Below are positions 17,352 to 25,866 of a stretch of DNA of 61,199 bases, piece by piece. A program made the translations under genes and the position numbers. The notes beneath the pieces were generated by a model. It ran no database searches. It was given only the letters and a program-made list of their open reading frames with translations, and was not told where the DNA came from. Location of the stretch: assembly GCA_030151255.1 (NCBI GenBank), contig JASLED010000071.1, forward strand, positions 1 through 61,199, in the 5' to 3' direction. This DNA is from Flavobacterium sp. (lineage in GTDB: Bacteria; Bacteroidota; Bacteroidia; Flavobacteriales; Flavobacteriaceae). Position 1 is the stretch's first letter, and each line of letters opens with the position of its first letter.

Positions 17352-18428
17352 TTATACTAATGTTTTCATATGCTGCAAAACATCAGTTAGTTTTTGTACA
17401 CTTTCTAATGGCAAAGCATTATACATCGATGCTCTGTATCCGCCAATTATTCTATGTCCTTTTATGTTTTTTATATTTGCTTGTTCACACAATACCTCAA
17501 ACACAGCATTCATCGATTGTTCTTTAAACTTAAAAACTGCATTCATTTTAGATCTACATTCTGGTTTTGCCATTCCGTCTACAAAATCTAATGTATCAAT
17601 TGTATTGTAAAACAAATTAGCTTTGGTTATATTTCTTTGTTCTATAGCAGCTACTCCACCCAGTTTTTTTAGCCATCTAAAATTGAGTAAACAAGTGTAA
17701 ATTGCAAAAACATTAGCAGTATGATATAAACTATCTTTATCTAAATGTTCTTTATAATTGAGCATTTGAGGAATTACTCTTTCCGTTTTTTCTAAAATTT
17801 CTGGTTTAATTAAAATTAAACTTACACCAGCTGGACCTATATTTTTTTGAGCACCTGCATAAATCAAATCAATTTTATCGTAATCAAAAACTCTTGAATA
17901 AATGTCAGAGCTCATATCACATACAATTGGCACATTGCTGTTTATTATTGGCATTGATTGAAACTGTGTTCCGTAAATTGTATTATTTGAGGTAAAATGT
18001 AAATAATCAAATTCTTTTAAATCTTGCTCAATATTACTTGGAATTGATGAATAATTATCTTGAGCAGAACTTCCTATGCAAACAACTTCTCCAAAAAACT
18101 TTGCTTGATCAATTGCCTTGCTTGACCAAACTCCAGTATCAATATAAGCCGATTTATTGCGCATTAAATTATACGGAACACGTAAGAACTCCATACTTGC
18201 ACCTCCTTGTAAAAATAATGCTTCATAACCTTTGTTTTCTAGCTGAAGTAATTCTATGGCTAAATACCTTACTTCATCTAAAATTGCCATAAACTCTTTA
18301 CTTCTATGCGAAATAGAAAGAATTGACATACCTGTATTTTCAAAATTTAGAATGGCTTTTGCCGATTGTTCATATACCTCTTGAGGCAACAAACAAGGTC
18401 CGGCACAAAAGTTATGTACGTTTTTCAT
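17352..18428 (-). CDS. serC: Phosphoserine aminotransferase SerC
   Basis: A 358-residue PLP enzyme that converts 3-phosphohydroxypyruvate and glutamate to phosphoserine; it can also serve pyridoxal phosphate synthesis. It opens with HNFCAGPCLLPQ, has SISHRSKEF, LFLQGGASMEF, and the PLP lysine in YAGAQKNIGPAGV; the C-terminus has GHRIIGGYRASMYNA. Length is normal. Its ATG is 1 bp after the stop of the acyl-CoA reductase, and a SerA homologue follows. The serC-serA order is usual in Flavobacteriia, but here the SerA partner is degenerate. Confidence 0.96.
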   Translation of the reverse strand: MKNVHNFCAGPCLLPQEVYEQSAKAILNFENTGMSILSISHRSKEFMAILDEVRYLAIELLQLENKGYEALFLQGGASMEFLRVPYNLMRNKSAYIDTGVWSSKAIDQAKFFGEVVCIGSSAQDNYSSIPSNIEQDLKEFDYLHFTSNNTIYGTQFQSMPIINSNVPIVCDMSSDIYSRVFDYDKIDLIYAGAQKNIGPAGVSLILIKPEILEKTERVIPQMLNYKEHLDKDSLYHTANVFAIYTCLLNFRWLKKLGGVAAIEQRNITKANLFYNTIDTLDFVDGMAKPECRSKMNAVFKFKEQSMNAVFEVLCEQANIKNIKGHRIIGGYRASMYNALPLESVQKLTDVLQHMKTLV

Positions 18429-18429
18429 C

Positions 18430-19488
18430 TTACAAACTTAATAAGAATTCAACAGTATCTACCTGATCTGCATAATCCCATAATTGAGGATTTTGTGTTT
18501 CTCCAAATGCAATACAATTTAATTTTTTTTCGTTGGAAACGATACATTGTATTTTTTCTTCGTCATTTTTTAAACGATTATTTAACTCATCAATGTCTGA
18601 ATAATATTCGTAAAAAACAGATGAAATTGGCGAAGCATACGTTGTATCTTCTTTAATTGTTAAAAAGCCATTGTCCAGCAATTTGAATTCACTCATCAAA
18701 AAAACTGCTTTGTTATAATCGTAATTATTAGCATAACGTTCATATTCAATAACATCTTTGTATGCGTACATTGCTTCAAAAAACGCGTTAAAATTATATC
18801 CTTCTGGCACAAAAATCTTAGATACATTTCTGCAACCCAATCCATAATAAGTAAAAATATCTTTGCCAAGTGCAATTAAATCATCCGAAGTTTCTGAACC
18901 ATTTAATACTGCTACAGAATTTCTGTTTTTGCGAATAATATTGGGTACTTTACTAAAATAATAATCAAAATAACGTGCCGTATTATTACTTCCTGTTGCA
19001 ATTACGGCATCAAAACCATCCAATTTATCTTTGATAAAAACAATTCTATCTTGAAATTTTGGTTCAACAGCAATTAAATAATCTGCAAGAAATGGCAGTA
19101 ACTTTTGATCGTTTGATGAAAGTTTTACCATTGCAACATTTCCTGTAATTAATACAGATAAAAAATCGTGAAATCCTACCAAAGGAATATTTCCTGCTAA
19201 AATTAATCCAATTTTTTTCGTTGACTCATTCGTAAAAGTATACTTACTACACCAAATTGAAATATTTTCTTCTGTTAATGCATTAGCCCAAGAATTGATA
19301 GCCATCACCACTTGTTCTTTTGTAAACCACCCATTATAATGCACTAAACTCTCGATCAGTATTTCAAATGACGAAAAAAAAGTATCATTCTGTTGAATAT
19401 TTTCATTTTTTACCACTTTATCGGTAGCAAACTGTCTTAAAAAATCGCCTAACGCTACAAATGCCTTTTTTTTATCTTCTAAATTCAT
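18430..19488 (-). CDS. Acyl-CoA reductase, LuxC family
   Basis: A 352-residue cytoplasmic aldehyde-dehydrogenase-like protein. It carries the LuxC-type cofactor region (KIGLILAGNIPLVGFHDFL, residues 92-110), AVIATGSNNTARYFDYYF, and the probable nucleophilic cysteine in YGLGCRNVSK (Cys219). Family members reduce acyl-CoA (or acyl thioesters) to the aldehyde with NAD(P)H. It starts the serC operon and is divergent from a dicluster ferredoxin gene, an arrangement common in Flavobacteriia, suggesting redox coupling to it (inference). Substrate unknown. Transcription probably starts from the minus-strand -7 box at 19529-19536. Confidence 0.88.
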   Translation of the reverse strand: MNLEDKKKAFVALGDFLRQFATDKVVKNENIQQNDTFFSSFEILIESLVHYNGWFTKEQVVMAINSWANALTEENISIWCSKYTFTNESTKKIGLILAGNIPLVGFHDFLSVLITGNVAMVKLSSNDQKLLPFLADYLIAVEPKFQDRIVFIKDKLDGFDAVIATGSNNTARYFDYYFSKVPNIIRKNRNSVAVLNGSETSDDLIALGKDIFTYYGLGCRNVSKIFVPEGYNFNAFFEAMYAYKDVIEYERYANNYDYNKAVFLMSEFKLLDNGFLTIKEDTTYASPISSVFYEYYSDIDELNNRLKNDEEKIQCIVSNEKKLNCIAFGETQNPQLWDYADQVDTVEFLLSL

Positions 19489-19494
19489 ATTGAT

Positions 19495-19525
19495 TTGTTT
19501 GTATAATGTTTTGGGTGTAAATTTG
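19495..19525 (+). promoter_or_regulatory. Promoter of the ferredoxin gene (TTG-N20-TAAATTTG)
   Basis: A -33 TTG at 19495-19497 and a perfect -7 box at 19518-19525 with 20 bp between them. The start codon is 39 bp downstream of the box. Confidence 0.8.
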
Positions 19526-19528
19526 TAG

Positions 19529-19536
19529 CAAAGTTA
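19529..19536 (-). promoter_or_regulatory. -7 box (TAACTTTG) of the acyl-CoA reductase operon
   Basis: A perfect minus-strand TANNTTTG, 40 bp upstream of the acyl-CoA reductase ATG and only 3 bp from the ferredoxin -7 box that faces it. A CAA (minus TTG) at 19551 is 14 bp away, shorter than the usual spacing. Confidence 0.65.
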
Positions 19537-19564
19537 ATACATAATTAATACAAAAATATAAGCT

Positions 19565-19915
19565 ATGGCAATCATTATAACTGACGAGTGCATTAATTGT
19601 GGAGCATGTGAGCCTGAATGTCCAAATACTGCTATATATGAAGGAGCTGATGATTGGAGATATAAAGACGGAACAGCATTAAAAGGAACAATTATATTGC
19701 CTGATGGAACTGAAGTAGATGCAGATACGGCACAAGAGCCGATATCGGATGAATTTTACTACATTGTTCCATCAAAATGTACTGAATGTAAAGGATTTCA
19801 CGAAGAGCCACAATGTGCGGCTGTTTGTCCTGTTGACTGTTGTATACCTGATGATAATCATGTAGAAAGCGAAGAAGTACTTCTGCAAAGACAGTCTTTC
19901 TTACACAACCAGTAA
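19565..19915 (+). CDS. 4Fe-4S dicluster ferredoxin
   Basis: A 116-residue electron carrier. Cluster motif one is CINCGACEPECP (residues 9-20) and motif two is CTECKGFHEEPQCAAVCP, with the longer insertion between the second and third Cys typical of bacterial 2[4Fe-4S] Alvin-type ferredoxins; a CC follows in VDCC. An insert of about 35 residues separates the clusters. It is divergent from acyl-CoA reductase/serC and is a candidate electron donor for that or other reductive metabolism. Own promoter and terminator. Confidence 0.95.
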   Translation: MAIIITDECINCGACEPECPNTAIYEGADDWRYKDGTALKGTIILPDGTEVDADTAQEPISDEFYYIVPSKCTECKGFHEEPQCAAVCPVDCCIPDDNHVESEEVLLQRQSFLHNQ

Positions 19916-19941
19916 GAACTGATAAAACAGATGAATAGATT

Positions 19942-19973
19942 AAAAAAGGCTTCGCAAAACGAAGCCTTTTTTA
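19942..19973. terminator. Bidirectional terminator after ferredoxin
   Basis: A 13-bp stem (aaggcttcg with cgaagcctt plus A/T runs) with loop caaaa, between convergent stops. Confidence 0.9.
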
Positions 19974-19982
19974 ATTGTATTT

Positions 19983-20234
19983 TTATCTATTCTTTTTATT
20001 TCCAGAATTAGTTAACAGATAATAAATCACATAAATCCATCCCAGTAAACCGTGAATTATCGCCCACAATACCGACTTATTTCTCGACCAAGAAGCCAAA
20101 ATAGCTATTATGGTTCCAATTCCAATTCCACCACCTACAGTATTTGTAACAATTGTTGTTGATTCAGTGTCTGCAAAAGCAGCTGTTCCTGCTAATAAAG
20201 TGAATAATAATGCGCTTAAAATGTTGTTTTTCAT
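19983..20234 (-). CDS. Small membrane protein of unknown function
   Basis: An 83-residue protein. A hydrophobic N-terminus (residues 1-20, ending TAAFAD) may be a cleaved signal; a glycine-rich membrane segment (NTVGGGIGIGTIIAILASW) and a second one (WAIIHGLLGWIYVIYYLL) follow, with a basic tail GNKKNR. It resembles small conserved Bacteroidota proteins of the pattern signal - two helices; I know no function. The ATG at 20234 is preferred because the in-frame TTG at 20249 is inside a perfect -7 box. The 5' leader would be under 10 bases. Confidence 0.7.
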   Translation of the reverse strand: MKNNILSALLFTLLAGTAAFADTESTTIVTNTVGGGIGIGTIIAILASWSRNKSVLWAIIHGLLGWIYVIYYLLTNSGNKKNR

Positions 20235-20246
20235 CTTCTTTTTACT

Positions 20247-20254
20247 CAAATATA
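20247..20254 (-). promoter_or_regulatory. -7 box (TATATTTG) of the 83-residue membrane protein
   Basis: A perfect minus-strand TANNTTTG, 12 bp upstream of the ATG at 20234. Confidence 0.6.
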
Positions 20255-20346
20255 ATCATTTTAACAGTATAAAAAACAATCATATTTAAGATAATACTTA
20301 GTATATCCTAAAGAAACACTCTATATTTACTTCAAAACCAATAACT

Positions 20347-20718
20347 GTGTTTAGCTATTCAGCCTTAGGAATAAAATTATTTTCTGTTGCCATTGAAAAT
20401 TTTGAAATTACTTTTCTCTTTGGCATTATATTTTTTGTTTTAGGAATAGTGATGTGTTTTTTTCCACTTAAAAAAATTAACGGTATTTACGGCTACAAAA
20501 CGGTTACTTCTATGGCTTCTCAAAAAAATTGGGATATTGCCCAAAAGTATTCTGCTCAACTAATGATTCTTTTTGGAGGAATTTTGAGCATTATTTCTTT
20601 TCTTTTAGAATTACTAAATGTAGATAAAAAAACCGCTACATCGCTTTCTTTTCTATTAATTGCCTTATTATTGATCTTGCTATTTTACGAAGTAGAACGA
20701 AAGTTAAAAAAGCAGTAA
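20347..20718 (+). CDS. SdpI-family membrane protein
   Basis: A 123-residue protein with three hydrophobic segments and the SdpI-family signature KINGIYGYKTVTSMASQKNWDIAQKYSA, which lies between the first and second segment. The founding member is the immunity protein of the B. subtilis SDP toxin, but most relatives, especially in Bacteroidota, have no linked toxin and unknown roles; no toxin gene is next to this one. It begins with GTG; a one-mismatch -7 box (TATATTTA, 20322-20329) lies 17 bp upstream. It is convergent to the LTA-synthase-like gene with only 7 bp between stops. Confidence 0.82.
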   Translation: MFSYSALGIKLFSVAIENFEITFLFGIIFFVLGIVMCFFPLKKINGIYGYKTVTSMASQKNWDIAQKYSAQLMILFGGILSIISFLLELLNVDKKTATSLSFLLIALLLILLFYEVERKLKKQ

Positions 20719-20725
20719 ATTTCAC

Positions 20726-22756
20726 TTATTCTTTTTCGGCTTTTACTATTTGTTCGTAGATATTTATTGTTTTCATTGTTGTATAACTATTCATTACTTC
20801 CAATAAAAATGCAGCATGCGGCGCAGTAGTTTTATTTACTTCTAACGTTCGTTTTTCTTTCGATTTCCAAGTATAATAATATGGTTTATTATTTTCTATT
20901 GTTACAACTCCTTTATTATCTGCAATAAAATTATATTCATTAATAGCAAATCTATATTTTATATCTGCAAATAAATTATCTCCTGTATAAGAATAAGATG
21001 TATTGGAAAGAGCTAAATTAAATATTGTTGGAAAAATATCTTTGTGTCCGGCAATTACTTGATCGTCAAAAAATGTTGGCTTATATTTTTCTGGAATATA
21101 CATTAATATAGGAACACTTCTTTTTAAGAAACCTTCTGTTGCTGGATATTCGAAAACTTGTCGGATGTTGTGATCGCCAGAAGCTACAATAATTGTGTTT
21201 TCACCCAATGGAGAATTTTTAATTTCTTTAATCAATCTTCCTAATTCTGAAGCTGCATATTGATGTGAATAAAAATTATCATAAGCAATTTCTTGGCTTA
21301 CCCTAATTTGATTTTCTAATAATTTAGGCATTTTAATTGGCTGCTTATTAAAATATTTTGGCACTTCAAACGGTGTATGATTACTAATTGTAAGTCCAAA
21401 AATAAACTTTGGCTTAGTATTTTCTTTAAGTTTTTCTTTTATGTAATCAAACAAATAGCCATCGTGTACACCCCAAGCAAATTCTTCTGCATTTGGAAAT
21501 TTTTCTTGAATAAAGTTTTTTCCTTCTATAAAATCAAAACCTTGTTGCTTAATCATATTATCAATATTTCGCCACGAAATACTTGCTCCTGTAAGAAAAT
21601 AAGTAGCATATCCATTATGTTTAAATGGCAATGCTATAGAGCTACTAAAAGGTGTATCAAAATAAACCGATTGAGAAATAATTGTTTTTGGTGTTCCAAT
21701 TAAAAAATCTTCCAATGATTGAATTGTGCCATTGTAGGAAGACAATCCATTTTTAAAATAATACAAATCAGGCAATTGTTCTGTAAGTTCTCCCAATAAA
21801 TTAAATTCTGGCGAATTCAATTCAAAGTAATGATTGCTCATACTTTCCATTTGTAAAAAAACAACGTTTGGCGGATTCTTTTCTAAAAACTCATTATAGG
21901 CAGTTTTAAGCATTAAATGCTCGTCAAATGAAGCGTCTGTATATGATTTATATTTCTGTTGAACATCTAAAACTGACGTATATCCGCCTGCTTCAAGTTC
22001 TTTTTCAATATCTGGAATAATTTGATTGTCTTTGCGTTCAGAATTTGCAAACTTTAGCGAATACAGCGCGTTATAACATAATGAGTTTACAAATTCATTT
22101 TTTGACACATTTGTGTGCTCTCGTCTAAGCGTAAAGGTACCAACGCTACCACGCATTCCTACAAAAAACAACGGAAAGAAAAGAAGCGCTACTACACTTA
22201 GTATTTTATTATATGTTTTATTTGAATTTTTAAATTGCTTTGCAGTTATACTATTCCAAAGCAACCAACTTACAATTGCAGCCACGTAAATCAGTGCAAT
22301 AATAAAAAGAGGATAATCGGTCCAAACAGAAGTTAGTACCGCAGTTGTATCATCATTAAATATACCAAAAAACAATAGATTGATATGAGATTGAAAAAAC
22401 TGATAAAAAAAATAATCAATAATAATTAAAGTAACATATACTACTAAAACAACTAACAAATAGTACTTTGTAATATTTGAAAATATTTTTTTAAAACCTT
22501 GATCTTTTTGTTGTGGTATAAATAATGAAATTAGTAATCCTAAAACCAAAGGCAAAAATCCGTAACAAATTGCCGAAATATCAAATCGAGCTCCAATTAC
22601 AAAAGCATTTAATATTCCTTGTTGTTCGTCCAATAAAACAGCGTCATTCCCATAGCTAATTAGAAACACCAATCGGCTAATAAAAAACACTAAAAGGAAA
22701 AACAAAGCGTTTTTCAGAAAATAAGACAATACTTTGGAAAAAAGACGCAAATTCAT
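20726..22756 (-). CDS. LTA synthase family sulfatase-fold membrane protein
   Basis: A 676-residue inner-membrane protein. Five N-terminal membrane segments (about residues 10-200) carry an extracytoplasmic alkaline-phosphatase/sulfatase-fold domain (about 290-600). Metal and catalytic positions are recognisable: NVVFLQMESM (Glu), a Thr nucleophile in YNGTIQS, AWGVHDGYLF, and ASGDHNIR (Asp/His). Family members transfer phosphoglycerol or phosphoethanolamine-type groups to glycans or lipids. As Bacteroidota have no lipoteichoic acid, the likely target is an envelope glycan or lipid (inference). It has no linked partner gene. Confidence 0.88.
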   Translation of the reverse strand: MNLRLFSKVLSYFLKNALFFLLVFFISRLVFLISYGNDAVLLDEQQGILNAFVIGARFDISAICYGFLPLVLGLLISLFIPQQKDQGFKKIFSNITKYYLLVVLVVYVTLIIIDYFFYQFFQSHINLLFFGIFNDDTTAVLTSVWTDYPLFIIALIYVAAIVSWLLWNSITAKQFKNSNKTYNKILSVVALLFFPLFFVGMRGSVGTFTLRREHTNVSKNEFVNSLCYNALYSLKFANSERKDNQIIPDIEKELEAGGYTSVLDVQQKYKSYTDASFDEHLMLKTAYNEFLEKNPPNVVFLQMESMSNHYFELNSPEFNLLGELTEQLPDLYYFKNGLSSYNGTIQSLEDFLIGTPKTIISQSVYFDTPFSSSIALPFKHNGYATYFLTGASISWRNIDNMIKQQGFDFIEGKNFIQEKFPNAEEFAWGVHDGYLFDYIKEKLKENTKPKFIFGLTISNHTPFEVPKYFNKQPIKMPKLLENQIRVSQEIAYDNFYSHQYAASELGRLIKEIKNSPLGENTIIVASGDHNIRQVFEYPATEGFLKRSVPILMYIPEKYKPTFFDDQVIAGHKDIFPTIFNLALSNTSYSYTGDNLFADIKYRFAINEYNFIADNKGVVTIENNKPYYYTWKSKEKRTLEVNKTTAPHAAFLLEVMNSYTTMKTINIYEQIVKAEKE

Positions 22757-22941
22757 TTTATGGATATTTTTATTTTTAGGAGCGTAAAAATAGCAATTTA
22801 TTAATTACTACTTTTAAAATAGTCATAAAATCGAAAAATATACTTTATTTCTAAAAAAAATCGCATTAAAAATCTATTACTAAAAAACACTTTTTGATGA
22901 TTTTTTAATTTAAATGCTTTTTATACAAGTTTAAAAACAAT

Positions 22942-23583
22942 TTACTTTGTTTTTTTAAACTTTGCCTTTACCATTTCAATAATAATTGGCAACACAGAAA
23001 CCACAATAATTAACAATACAATTTTTGAGAAATTTTGTTGAACAAAAGGTAAATTTCCTAAAAAGTATCCAGCTAAAGTTAAGCTCAACACCCAAACTGC
23101 TCCACCTATCATATTGTACATCATAAAAATTCGGTAATTCATGCTTCCAACTCCAGCTACAAAAGGTGCTAACGTCCTTACAATTGGAATAAAACGCGCT
23201 ACAACAATTGTTCGTTCGCCATATTTTTCATAAAAAGAATGTGTTTTATCTAAATGCTCTTGTTTTACCATTTGTTTACCAAATAATTTAAAATTAGTAA
23301 TTCGCATCCCAACTTTACTTCCTATATAATAATTAAGTGAATCGCCTGTAATAGCAGCAATTAGCAATAAAATTATGGCCAACGTAATATCTAATTCTGT
23401 TGATTGAGCAATCAACATTCCAGTTGCAAATAAAAGTGAATCTCCAGGCAAAAAAGGCATAACTACCAAACCCGTTTCTACAAAAATAATTAGAAACAGA
23501 ATAGCATAAATCCAATATCCATACGATTCGATAAGCGAGTGCAAATATTGATCAACGTGTAAAATAAAATCGATTAACTCCAT
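22942..23583 (-). CDS. DedA/SNARE-associated family membrane protein
   Basis: A 213-residue inner-membrane protein with four to five hydrophobic segments. The DedA signatures are ETGLVVMPFLPGDSLLF (about residues 34-50), GDSLNYYIGSKVG, and the FxxxRxxxP motif RFIPIVRTLAPFVAGVGSM. Family members (VTT fold) support lipid-carrier recycling across the membrane and membrane-potential maintenance. The start is set at MELIDF; an upstream ATG at 23601 would add six residues and lies beside a one-mismatch -7 box (23611-23618), so it is less likely but possible. Confidence 0.9.
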   Translation of the reverse strand: MELIDFILHVDQYLHSLIESYGYWIYAILFLIIFVETGLVVMPFLPGDSLLFATGMLIAQSTELDITLAIILLLIAAITGDSLNYYIGSKVGMRITNFKLFGKQMVKQEHLDKTHSFYEKYGERTIVVARFIPIVRTLAPFVAGVGSMNYRIFMMYNMIGGAVWVLSLTLAGYFLGNLPFVQQNFSKIVLLIIVVSVLPIIIEMVKAKFKKTK

Positions 23584-23779
23584 AATTTGTTTTATAAACA
23601 TTAGCTGGCAAATATGAAAAACTTCTGGAGATAATAAAAGACTTCAATTGTCATTTATCATAAAATTAATAAAACCTAATTTAGAAATATTTGATAAGAC
23701 TTTTTAATTGATATTTTTTTGTATTTTTAATCAACTTTGATATTAATAATTTAGGTACAATCTTATTTGATTAACATAC

Positions 23780-24001
23780 ATGATTTTGGCACAAAATAAT
23801 TTAGCATCGTTATCTACCATAGAAACTACATTACAGATTTCTTTTGCAATTGCTTTTTTGATTGTATTGATACGTTTTGTTAGAGACTTATTGTTCTATA
23901 AAATAGATTTTAAAACTGCCTTACTGAAACGCCAACAATCATTAATTGTTATTGTATTGATGTATATTATTGTTATGATGACCATTTTTTTATTTAAATA
24001 A
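23780..24001 (+). CDS. Small two-helix membrane protein, unknown
   Basis: A 73-residue protein with two membrane segments (about residues 20-36 and 50-72) joined by a basic loop (FYKIDFKTALLKRQQS). Codon use fits the window and it has ATG, stop and a following terminator shared with the convergent gene. I do not recognise a family or function. Confidence rests on the isolated intergenic location with clean boundaries rather than on homology. Confidence 0.6.
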   Translation: MILAQNNLASLSTIETTLQISFAIAFLIVLIRFVRDLLFYKIDFKTALLKRQQSLIVIVLMYIIVMMTIFLFK

Positions 24002-24038
24002 AAAAAGGCTTATTAAAAATATCAATAAGCCTTTTCTA
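24002..24038. terminator. Bidirectional terminator
   Basis: A 12-bp stem (aaaaggcttatt with aataagcctttt) with a 9-base loop between convergent genes. Confidence 0.85.
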
Positions 24039-24045
24039 TTATGTT

Positions 24046-24681
24046 TTAATCTTCTTCTTCATCGTAGAAGTCAATCCATTCAACATCCTCTGTCATTGTT
24101 TTTTCTACAAACATTTCCATTTGCTCAATGTAATCTGTTGCAAAATATACACGTTGTGTTTTTCCAATACTTTCTGACAAACGATATAAACGAGGTTCTA
24201 AACGATTGCGCAACTGAACATCTACATCGTCAATGATATACATTTTTAACTGATTTACATCAAAGCCAGCACCGCTAAACATTTCATTTAAACGCTCGGC
24301 TGTTCCAATTAAAATATCATTGCCTAATGACATTAGGTTTTTATCTTCGTCTAAATCAGTGTAGCTATGCACCCCGTAAACACGAATTCCCATTTTTGCA
24401 CCTAATGTATTAAACTCTTCAACCAAACGTTCAACTTCGAACTTATCTTTCACAACAATCAAAACGCGTGTTGCTATCATACTTTCATTGGGAGCTTCGG
24501 CGCGTTGCAACGTTGCAATAATTAATGCCGTTGTTTTTCCTTCCTCTTTTGGAGCAATTAGCACTAAATCTTGTCCGCTTTTAATTTTCCCGAACGTTGA
24601 TTTTTGTAAAGCAGTTGGTTCAACCAACGCTTCTCTGTTTAAGTTTTCTTGTAAAACTAAATTTATCTTTTTTAATTTCAT
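24046..24681 (-). CDS. Single-domain DEAD-box-like protein lacking the helicase C domain
   Basis: A 211-residue protein that corresponds only to RecA domain 1 of DEAD-box RNA helicases. A Q-motif-like PTALQKSTFGKIKSGQDLVL precedes a modified Walker A (APKEEGKTT, 43-51); the DEAD box is DDVD (151-154) and the SAT motif is ATD. It ends in an acidic tail, and there is no domain 2. Unwinding is therefore not expected; ATP binding may persist. The ATG is 1 bp beyond the stop of the sigma-54-type regulator gene, so the two are tightly coupled and last in the ABC transporter operon. It could be an RNA-binding regulator or a remnant kept under selection. An in-frame TTG at 24696 is not needed. Confidence 0.75.
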   Translation of the reverse strand: MKLKKINLVLQENLNREALVEPTALQKSTFGKIKSGQDLVLIAPKEEGKTTALIIATLQRAEAPNESMIATRVLIVVKDKFEVERLVEEFNTLGAKMGIRVYGVHSYTDLDEDKNLMSLGNDILIGTAERLNEMFSGAGFDVNQLKMYIIDDVDVQLRNRLEPRLYRLSESIGKTQRVYFATDYIEQMEMFVEKTMTEDVEWIDFYDEEED

Positions 24682-24682
24682 A

Positions 24683-25855
24683 TTATTTTGTGGCAAATGA
24701 TTTTACATCATCAATTGTTATCTCTTTTCCTCCCAAAATTATTAATCGCTCAATAACATTTCTCAATTCTCTGATGTTTCCACTCCAATCATATTGTTGC
24801 AATAATTCAATAGCTTCTGGAGTAATTTTTTTTGCTACTGTACCTTGCTCTTCTGCTATTTGATTTACAAAATGTTCTAACAACAAAGGTATATCATCTC
24901 GTCTTTCATTCAAACTAGGAACGTTGATTAAAATTACTGCCAATCTATGATATAAATCTTCTCTAAATCTTCCTTCAGCAATTTCTGTTCGCAAATCTTT
25001 ATTTGTAGCTGCTAATACACGAACATCAATTTTTTGATCTTTTTCGGCACCAACTCTTGTAATAATTCCTTCTTGCAATGCACGAAGTACTTTTGCTTGA
25101 GCAGGTAAACTCATATCGCCAATTTCATCTAAAAAAATTGTTCCTTGATTGGCTAATTCAAATTTCCCTGGACGATCTTTTACTGCCGATGTAAATGCAC
25201 CTTTTACGTGTCCGAATAATTCACTTTCAATTAATTCTGCTGGAATTGCTGCGCAATTTACTTCAATTAATGGTCGATTTGAACGATTGCTTTGCTGATG
25301 AATTTGATGTGCTACCAATTCTTTCCCTGTTCCATTTGGCCCGGTGATTAAAACTCGAGCTTCAGTTGGAGCAACTTTTTCAATCATTTCTTTAATATGT
25401 TGAATAGGTACGCTATTACCTATAATTTCATATTTCTTAGAAACTTTCTTTTTAAGAATGATATTTTCTTCTACCAACTTGCTTGTATCTAATGCATTTC
25501 TTACTGTTGTAAGCAAACGGTTTAAATCTGGCGGTTTTGAAATATAATCAAACGCACCTAAGCGCATTGTATTAATGGCTGTCTCAATATCTCCATGACC
25601 AGAAATCATTACGAATACTGTTTCAGGTTTTACTTTTTTTGCTTCAACAAGAAGTTCTTCGCCATTCATTTTTGGCATTTTGATATCTGAGATCACTAAA
25701 TCATAATCGTTTTCAGTTATCATTTTTAAACCAACTTCTCCGTCTTCAGCACCTTCAACTCTATAATCGCTAGACTCGTCTTCTAAAATTCGAATTAAAA
25801 CGCGTCTAATTGCATCTTCATCTTCTACGATTAATATTTTTGATTCTCTACTCAT
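24683..25855 (-). CDS. NtrC-family sigma-54 response regulator without DNA-binding domain
   Basis: A 390-residue cytoplasmic regulator. Receiver domain residues 1-125 with phospho-acceptor Asp57 (SDIKMP) and Lys107; AAA+ domain about 142-380 with Walker A GPNGTGKE (172-179), Walker B IFLDEIGD and R-finger region EGRFREDLYHRL. The sigma-54 contact loop is GAFTSA (219-224) instead of GAFTGA. The protein stops after WSGNIRELRNVIERLII plus 15 residues, so the Fis-type helix-turn-helix is missing. It follows the ABC-2 permease gene by 11 bp. No histidine kinase gene is present in the window. Confidence 0.9.
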   Translation of the reverse strand: MSRESKILIVEDEDAIRRVLIRILEDESSDYRVEGAEDGEVGLKMITENDYDLVISDIKMPKMNGEELLVEAKKVKPETVFVMISGHGDIETAINTMRLGAFDYISKPPDLNRLLTTVRNALDTSKLVEENIILKKKVSKKYEIIGNSVPIQHIKEMIEKVAPTEARVLITGPNGTGKELVAHQIHQQSNRSNRPLIEVNCAAIPAELIESELFGHVKGAFTSAVKDRPGKFELANQGTIFLDEIGDMSLPAQAKVLRALQEGIITRVGAEKDQKIDVRVLAATNKDLRTEIAEGRFREDLYHRLAVILINVPSLNERRDDIPLLLEHFVNQIAEEQGTVAKKITPEAIELLQQYDWSGNIRELRNVIERLIILGGKEITIDDVKSFATK

Positions 25856-25866
25856 AGTTTCTTTTT

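Noticed and set aside
20347..20718. SdpI-like gene as part of a toxin-immunity pair
   Set aside because: No SdpC-like toxin or SdpR regulator gene adjoins it, and SdpI relatives are widespread without toxins.
22927..22962. An imperfect inverted repeat at the end of the DedA gene
   Set aside because: Only A/T runs pair (arms differ by two bases), and it overlaps the stop codon region; too weak to call as a terminator.
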